Origin: a virus
Length of the DNA: 22,273 nucleotides
Strand: one strand, 5' to 3'
IMG/VR virus record: IMGVR_UViG_3300007516_000174
Location: 1-22,273 of that record
Position numbers and translations under genes: made by a program. Shown in pieces: positions 1 through 9,000 of the stretch; the stretch's first letter is position 1; the number at the start of each line of letters is the position of its first letter. Under the pieces are notes generated by a model. The model was not told the origin of the DNA and ran no database searches. It saw nothing but the letters and a program-made list of their open reading frames with translations.

Positions 1-3000
1 ATATACCAAACACTGTTATATGTGTCTTTAGTCCATGAATCCAATGTAGTTGGAGCATTGTTAATATTTTTAGTTTCTCCAAATAGAACATCTCTATAGC
101 CTGACAGTGTGCTATCATCCTCAACAGATCCAGCATATCCTAAAAATGAGAACACTGCTGTTGATCCATCACCAGTATAATATGTGTTATCAGGACCACG
201 CAATATTTTTCCATTGTGTTCTAACAGGGTAAAACTGGAATACGGGCCAATTGCACCAGCTGGGTAAGTCAATGGATATACCACTGTTGACCCATCATAT
301 GTGATTTGTTCAGATCTAATTTCTGTAACTGCTTTGGTTCCAGGTGTTTGGTTGTATGAAGATACTTGAATTCTTGAGTCTGCAGGCGGAGGAGTATTAA
401 AAGTAAGGTTAATAGTTCTGCTTTCAATAGTTTCAGTAAATGCTGTTGTGGGTACTCCATTAATTGTAACAAATATCTGAGACAACGAGCTATCAAATTG
501 ATATGTTTCTCGTGCATCAGTGTTAAAATAAACTGTTGACCCATCACCTATTAATACGTTCGAAATCATATAGTTTGTACCAGAAATCTTAAATGTCTTA
601 ATAGATATAACAGAGTTAATTAGTGGGGTATTTGTAAACGTTATTGTCTGGTCAGCAACATTAACTGTGTAATTGGTTGTGTTATCATCAGTTAATCGTT
701 GAGTTTCTCCATCTATAGAAACTATAATCGATGCCAATGTTCCTATAGTTGTTCCCACCTGGCTTGTACTTTTTCTTAAGCTGTACGTAGCAGTTGCTCC
801 ATCTGCTTTATAATTTCTAATTGTAATATATGGCACACCTGATACTGGCGTTTGGTACACTTTAATATCTACAGTATCAAAAATACTGCCTGGTAGATTT
901 TCTTCTGGAGAATAACTAGTATCAGGCGTTAAGAAAGTATCCCCCTCTAAAATAATATCACTAGAAGCAATACCCAATGCTGATTTAAATAATCCTCCAC
1001 TGATCAAACTGTCTAGTGTTTTTTCATCAGTTGGTATAGAAACTCCGTCAGACTCAAAAGGAATTAATTCAATTAATGTATCTGCCGGGGCGGGATTATT
1101 AGCATCACCTACAATAATAAATGCAGTAGTCGATCCGTCTCCACGAATTACCTGAGATATTTGTCTTGTTCTATTAACATTAGCAGTTGCTAGTGGTTTT
1201 GATGCCAACGATCCGCTTATATCTGTAAAGTATACTGTGTATACATCCAACGATGTAGGGGCAAAGTCAAAAATAAAGTTAGTAGTTGATCCATCACCAT
1301 AAAACACTTTAACTCTGCTTAATCCGTACCCATCCCAGGGTAAATCATACCAAGGAGAAGCGTCCCAACCTTGACTGTTATTAAATGCCAATCCAGTAAC
1401 TGTTACTCCGCCATAGTCTACTCCGGTCATCACATGTGACAACTCATTGCCAGGCATGCCTACTGTTGGAGTATATAATCCTAGAGTTCTCTCAGCGGCT
1501 GTGATGTATGGTTCGTCTCCTCTTAATCTTATTAGATTAGTCAATCCTTCATCAAAGTTAGTAGTACTAACATAACTGCTGATTACTTTATAGAATGTGT
1601 CGTTGTATCTTATCAAATCATTATAAGCATAAGCAGTTTTAGCTGTCCAAATTAACACTGTAGCAGTGGATTGAACTCTGTCAAATTTAATAGTGGTGTT
1701 GATGTCTCGCACAAGATCATTTTTAAGAAGAGCATAGGCTCTAGCAGTATCTAATGGCGTTACACCGTTATCTCCCCCGCCTGTAAGTACCACTCTTGGT
1801 GTTGCTGTGTAATTAGAACCGGTGGTTAATAAGCTAATTCTTACTACTGATCCTTCTCTAATAACTGCTCGAGCAGTCGCTTGGTCAACATCTGTTGTGG
1901 TGTACACATCATAATTTGAAGGTCTATCCACTTTGGCTGTATTTTTTCCTGTAGTTGGCATATAAAAAGTGATGCTTGGAAATTCTGAAAACTTAAAAAC
2001 CTCACTAGTATTTGATCCCCCGGCTTGACTATCTGCCACATTACTATCAACTTCAGCGGTGTATAATGGATAGAAATATCCATATGACCCACTAGTGCTA
2101 CCTTGTGTGCTGTATCCAAGCACTGTGAATGGCCCTACACTCTTTGTTGTGCCACCTACGAGAGTGACTGTGGGAGCAGTTGTATACCCACTACCTCCAT
2201 ACACTACATCGATACTGTTTACATATTTTTTGTGATGGTCTCTCCAAAAACGATGGGGATATGTGCTTAAAATATTTGCATCTGTATCTAAATCGACATT
2301 TCTAATCTGTGTTCTATCATACACAGCAGGTAAATCAAAATCGGTATAGATCCCATCTTCTGTGTCTGTACTAGTGTATCCTAAACGATATTCTCGAACT
2401 TTTGTATGGAAAGGTTTTACTTCATTGATGTATTCTTCCACATAGTTTTCAGTGTTAGCTCTATAGCTCTTTCTTTGGTCTAACTCTCTTAATTGATTAG
2501 ACACACTTATAAATGATGTTTTTGACAACCAGTCTGTATATGTTAATTGTTCTAACACTTTTCTAATACCTATAAAGAAAATATTATTGTACTCTATTGC
2601 CAACTCATTAATGAACAGATCATCTCTCAATGCCTTCATTATGTTTCTTAATTCTAAATGAGGTTCTCGGTCAAAGAAATTGTTATCGAAAGAATCTGTT
2701 CCGGCATATCCGATGTTTCCTAAACCATAATTGTACAATGATGATTTCAATTTGATCGCACCGTTTTGTGAAGCAACGTTCTCAAAACCATTTGATATTT
2801 TTTCAAAGATTTTCCAACCGCCGGTATCTGATATTAACACTTTAACATATTCGTTCAAATTAACTGGTGTTAACTCTAATTGATATTGATATTGAATTTG
2901 TTTGGCAATTATTCTATTACTGTTAAAAGAAGCATCATACCAATCTGTTGTCTCATAGTAGGCGTTGGTTTTATAAGTTTGCACTCTAATTCTAGACCAC

Positions 3001-6000
3001 TCAACACCGTTCCACTGATATATTGCCCAGAAGTTATTACTAACTTGCTCGTCGCTATGGACCAACACATTACGAGTGCCACTGATATCTCGTGTGTTAA
3101 TATAGGTTAAATCAGCGTAGGTATCAACTGCTTCATCCCATTCGCCAGATACAAAGGTTGGCTCTAGCTCTGAAGCATTTAGATTGTCATATCTAATACT
3201 ACTTGCCAATTGATATTTTATTAATACAGAGTTAGAATAATCAATAATCTCTTTTAGAGCATCGAATCTATTTGTGTACCAGCTCTGTCTTGGTCTGATG
3301 CTAGTTCCATATCTTTGTGATATAGGCACTGTGATATCAGGTACTTCGTTTCCTGCTATATCTGTTCCTGTTAAACTATCCCACCATTTGCTTTCAATTT
3401 GAACATTCGGTCTATCATCTTTATCACCCTCTCTGAGCAGTTTCCATACATAATGTACGTTGCCGTCTTTAATGTTGTCTCGATATGTAACATTCAAAAC
3501 AGTATTGCCGTTGTTTAAATCATCTTTAATATTGAATGTAATCAGTTTGTTTACATCAGTTACTGTGAAATAACGTATGCCTGATACAATGGGGTTTGTA
3601 ATAATATTAGAAATAAATGCTGTGGTGTTTTTTCTAGTTACCACACTCTTACCTGTATCGGGTAGGAATACAGAATTTTTTACCCAATAATAATAGTAAT
3701 TTACAAATGAATCTAATCGTGAGTTATATTTCTGTCTTACAGAATATACAGTATTGTCAAAATATTTCGGTGCACCTGAAATTCTTCTTGTTAATCCTTG
3801 TGTGGTATCAGCATTGCTGAACCATTGAGAAGGCGTTAGAGTTGATTCACTCCATTCATACACATCAATAGTACTGCCCGGAAACAGTCTTCCCCAATTT
3901 TTAATTTTGTACTCTTGGTCGCTTTGTTCATACCATAACCATCTAGCAGAAGACAGATCCCACCATACTTCTCCAATGTGTTCTTCTCCCCAAGATTGTC
4001 CTGATTGTGTTGTGACTGCAGAAGTTCCCACATCATACGCCGCTGGATCCCATTCTGTTTTGTAATTAATTTCTCTATCAGCAATACCTAGTATTCTGCC
4101 CTTGATTGGATCAAAATAGTCTAGATATCCTATAATTTTTTGTTCTGCTCTATTAAAAATAAATGCAGATTCAATGAGTCTGTTATCTATTAATGGTGTT
4201 TCTTGTGCTACTACTTTCCAAGAGTATGATCCAGCAGTTTTTAAATCATACACACCAACCATACCGTCATTCTCTCTTGTAGAAATATCAGATGTTTTTG
4301 TGTCGTCACCTGGCGATCCCACAAACACTGTATCATTAACAACAAATATCCCTTTACCAAAATTGTCATTAGCTGAGGTATGGGTTGAAACCAATCTTCC
4401 GTCTAATAAGAAGTCGTCATTATATTTGGTTGCTGTAAACACACCGCCCGAGCCAGTATTCAAATCTACAATGTGCGTATCATTTAGATCAAACGAAGTT
4501 AATCCGGTATCAAATGATATGTTTCTACTATTGGCATATGATTGTGCGCCAATCACTATCCTTGTTGCACCTTTATTGATATGCACAGTGGATCCAAACT
4601 GCATATTAACATCAGTATCTGGTGCTAGTATTGTTTGGTTCAGCGTGTATAATTGAGTAGAATCTTCGTTTGTGTCCCATTTATAAATGTAAATTGCGCC
4701 TGCATCATCTTGGAATCCTGTGTCTACTCCCGGAGCACCAATCACTAGTATTCTACCATCGTTGCTCATTGAGATAGTTTTACCAAAACTAGTATTCAGT
4801 GTGCTGTCTTCAGATGCAATACCTTTTAGTGTTTGTACATGAGTAAAGCTAGGTATAGTGCTACTATCGCTACCGACTGTATCACTTCTTACAAAAATTT
4901 CTACTTTTCCAGCATCACCAGGACTTAGTGAAGATATTGCAACAATGTCGCCGTTGTCATTAATGGACATTTTATGACCAAATCGTTTGCCTTCTCCTGG
5001 TTCATAACTAGATATTGTGCTAATTTGTGTCCATGCGGCATATGTACTGTCACCTACTGGATTATAATTGTATATGTAGACAATTCCTGTATCGTTGTTA
5101 TATCCGGGAGCAGATACCAGTAGATATTTTTGAGGAGTTTCTAAAGTACTTTTAATCGTTGGTTCTGCTAACACGTGAGACCATCCATAATTTAAATCTT
5201 CTGTAATGTCTACCTCAGGTGCTGTGATTGTAATGAATGGTTCGTATGCCCTAACAGATGTACTCCAAAGATACAAATGAATTATTCCAGAATTATTAAC
5301 TCTAGTGCTACCATCAGAAGCTACGTGAGCATAAGGTGCTCCGGCAATTACAAAATTTTCATCAGTGCTGATTGATAAACTTTCTCCCAATCGTCCGGTA
5401 CCTGGAGTACTATCATTCATTGTGAATGATTTTATTAGATTATATGCAGTTCCTATTTCTGTCCTCATAAAGAAATATATTACCCCTTGTGAACTAGCAG
5501 AAACACCCGAAGATGCATCTGCTCTGTTTCCAGGGGCAGATACTATTAAAAATCTTCCGTCTTCAGTAGAAACGGCTTGGTGCCCAAACTCTTGATTATA
5601 ATCAAAATCCGGACTGCCTAATCTTATAAGATTGTAAGGATCTGTTTTTTCGTAAATTTTCCATAACGATCCCGGATTATCAACAAAAATTTTATCTCCA
5701 GGAATATTAGTAACTTCATTTGCAACTTTATATTGGTCGTATGTTAAAATAGAAGTTGTTTTGTTTAATGCTGACATTCTTACACTAACGAAAGTATAAA
5801 GATTTCCGTATGTAATTACTGTGGACTCGTCTGCCAATAAATTTGAATTAACAGGAGGAAGTCCTGTCCCGTTAACCACAATAGAAGTTGTAGTTGGTAT
5901 ACTGTCAACCCGATATACTCTGTTTAAATCTGTGTATTGACTGTTAACTATTGCAATGTACTGTCCTACAATTAATTCATGAATATTATTAAATGTAAAC

Positions 6001-9000
6001 ACTACTTGAGTTCCGTCATTGATTGGTTCATAAGATGTTAGTGTTACACCTTTGTACGTAATTCGTTGAACGTCCCAATCTGTGTTAGATTTTTTTGCTA
6101 TCCAAATTAAATCACTGTTATTAATCTGTGTTACATCAAGATTTACTATATCCTGTATGTTTAATGCTGTGTGTTGTACATCAAACAGTCTAGCATACCC
6201 CGCAGTCTTGTAAATTTGGACAACATCTCGATCATAGCCCGGTTGTGTATAGTCATATTTTTTAAATGTTGATTCGGCTGTGTACTCTAAAGGTTTTGAA
6301 AATAAATTATCTCGATACACTATTGAGGATCGACTGTATTCTTTTTTTGAGTTTCCATCATTTAGTATCTCAATACTGTTATTGTTGTTTGTAAATTCTT
6401 CGTCTGACATTATTATTTGTATAGTTTTAGAGCTATCTACATTACCAAACTCTCCCACTTTAATCATCCACTCTGAGTAGGTGTTTAGATTGATATTTTC
6501 TCCATAGAATTTGGCTTTGACTAATTTTTGAATAGCATTGAGAGTGCCTTTTTCTCTGATAAACCCTTGATAGAATTTGTATTGTGAAATATCATTTTGA
6601 AATAAATTATCTAGATACGATCTAGACTGATATCCAATTAGATGTTGTGCTAATTGTTGCTGTGTTGCATCAAAGTTGTTGGTCTCTAATGAATAAAAAT
6701 CATTGAATTGAGAAATTTTATAGTCAAAATTTGGGATCAAACGAGCCGCAGGCTTATTAGATTTTTTAGTCCATTTTTCAATATCAAATACAGGGCCCGA
6801 ATTGTGATTCATTTTAGCAACATAAAAATAATTGCCATACTCTACTGTATTTCCGATATTATAATCAGTATTAGCAGTCCATCTATTCACTTTAGCTTCA
6901 TCAAAAACAAATCCTGGAGAATAATAATCCCCGTTCCAATCACCTGTTTTCCATCCAACTAGTTTTAATCTCTGTCTGCGGAATCCAGTTGTTAATTGAT
7001 AGATTATGTCGGAGAATACAGTGACATTATCAAAAATAATCAAGTGTTCTTTCTGTATAGCATTCATTGATACATTGTAAATGCCAGCGTTAGTATTTTT
7101 AACATTAAGAGCAAATTTGTTTCCAATTCGTTTTGTTGAAATATATGTTGATTCTATCGGTTTTCCGTTTGCATCTAATATAGAATATTGTCCAAGTAAA
7201 TTTTGAAACCTACTGATAATAGAATCTGTTGTTTCTAATACAAACCCACTAGACCCCGGGGATAATGTAATTGCCGACCCGGGAGCCCAGCCTTGACGAG
7301 TCCAATATAAAAACTCTTTAGCAGACATCTCCCAATTTTGAACTTCTTGTAATTCGTTGCTGAATTTATCAAATGTAAATCCTCGATCTTCTAAATATTT
7401 TCCATATCCAATTAAAAAGTCTATAACACTTTGTACAGTTTTAAATACAGTACCGTAGGTTACTATAGTTTCTTTTGATGACCAATCTTTATAGATCACT
7501 GCTTTAGAATTACCTGCTTCAATGCTGTATGCATTATTGTTTTTTACAGGAGAAAACACACGGAAGTATGGTCTATAGGTATTGTATCCAACTACTTTGT
7601 ATCCACCTTCGAGTGTACTATTATCATTGGTTGTGGCACTGTTGAGTTCAACTAATACCCCCGAATATTCAAACGTCTCTATTGGGTTGCTAGATCTAAA
7701 TAGGAGTTTGTAATTTTCTTCTGGAATAAATTGAGACCCTACTGTGGATCCGGGACTAACGCTGTCTGTTAACACTTTTATATTGTCTTTGTCTGTAAAT
7801 CCTCCCAATTTGTATGATAATTGGACATTTAAATTTTTTAATTTATCATAGAAATACACAGCCGGATCTAAACCATTTTTAATTAGATAGTTGACAATGA
7901 ATGGTTGATATCCTGCAGTTCTGTTGTATCCTGAAGTAAGATTAGAAGTTTCTAAATAGAATGTTGCAGATGCTAACGTAGGTGCTAGACCTGTATCAAT
8001 ATTGATAAGATTGCCTGCTAGGTTTTTTCCTAATCTGCTGTTGTCTACAAAATATCCAAAAAATTTGGCAGGTTTAGTTAATGCTAACAGCTTCATTATT
8101 GCAAAAGGATAATGACTACTTCTTCTCCATGCAGTTTCAGCTGACGCATAATCTCCAAACTTCCATTTGTTTTGAAGTCCTAAGTTTTCGTATTGTTTTA
8201 TTATACCAACATCTATCGGTGATCTAAGATTGCCGCTGTCATCCACCGGAAGATAATTTAATAACCCGGTTCTTTTATATTTTAAAATTGTTGTTTTTAA
8301 ATTAGCATCATATCCCACTGAAAGATCATTCCATAATAACTCATTACCTGATGTGTATGGTCCTGGACCATATGTGGTTTCCCAGTGATTTGGTTTTTCT
8401 GAATATCCTAGCATCTCCCATGGGTTAGTGTGTGGTTTGTCTGTGTCATAGAGATATTTGTAGATACCTCTCCAATATCCTAATAATTTTTCATTTGATA
8501 TAATGCTGTAATTACTGCTGTAATTAAATGTAAATTGATCACTGCTATCATAGTCAAAATTTTCTTGATAGTTTACACCATTAGCTCCTGCCCAACTATA
8601 AAAATCCAAACTTAATATATCATTAATTTCTTTTCTTGTATATTCTGTCTTTCTAAATGCTCCTGGCATTACATCATCAATAGATAATAATGTAGGATCA
8701 TATTGTGTTTTACAGTTGTTGTAAATTCGTTTTTCTAATTCTAATAATAAGTCATCTCTATAATCTCCAAATGCAATAGTTTGACTGCCGTCGTGTCCCA
8801 CAATAACATTAGTAGTAATTCTATATGTGTTGTCGATTATTATTTCTGGTTTAAACTTTGGATACAATCCTAATTTTGTAGGAGTTTGTGGAACAAAACT
8901 ACCTTCGGTTTCGGCATAATCTTTAATTGTAATAATGTCTCCTTCAACAAGTAGAGCAATAATAGTAACTCCGTCAAATGTTATGCTGAACGTATAATCA

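Noticed and set aside
4174-4656. 160-codon open frame on the + strand
   Set aside because: It lies opposite the FG-GAP region of the giant gene, whose own frame is continuous and shows clear protein repeats. The + frame has no recognisable motif or ribosome site.
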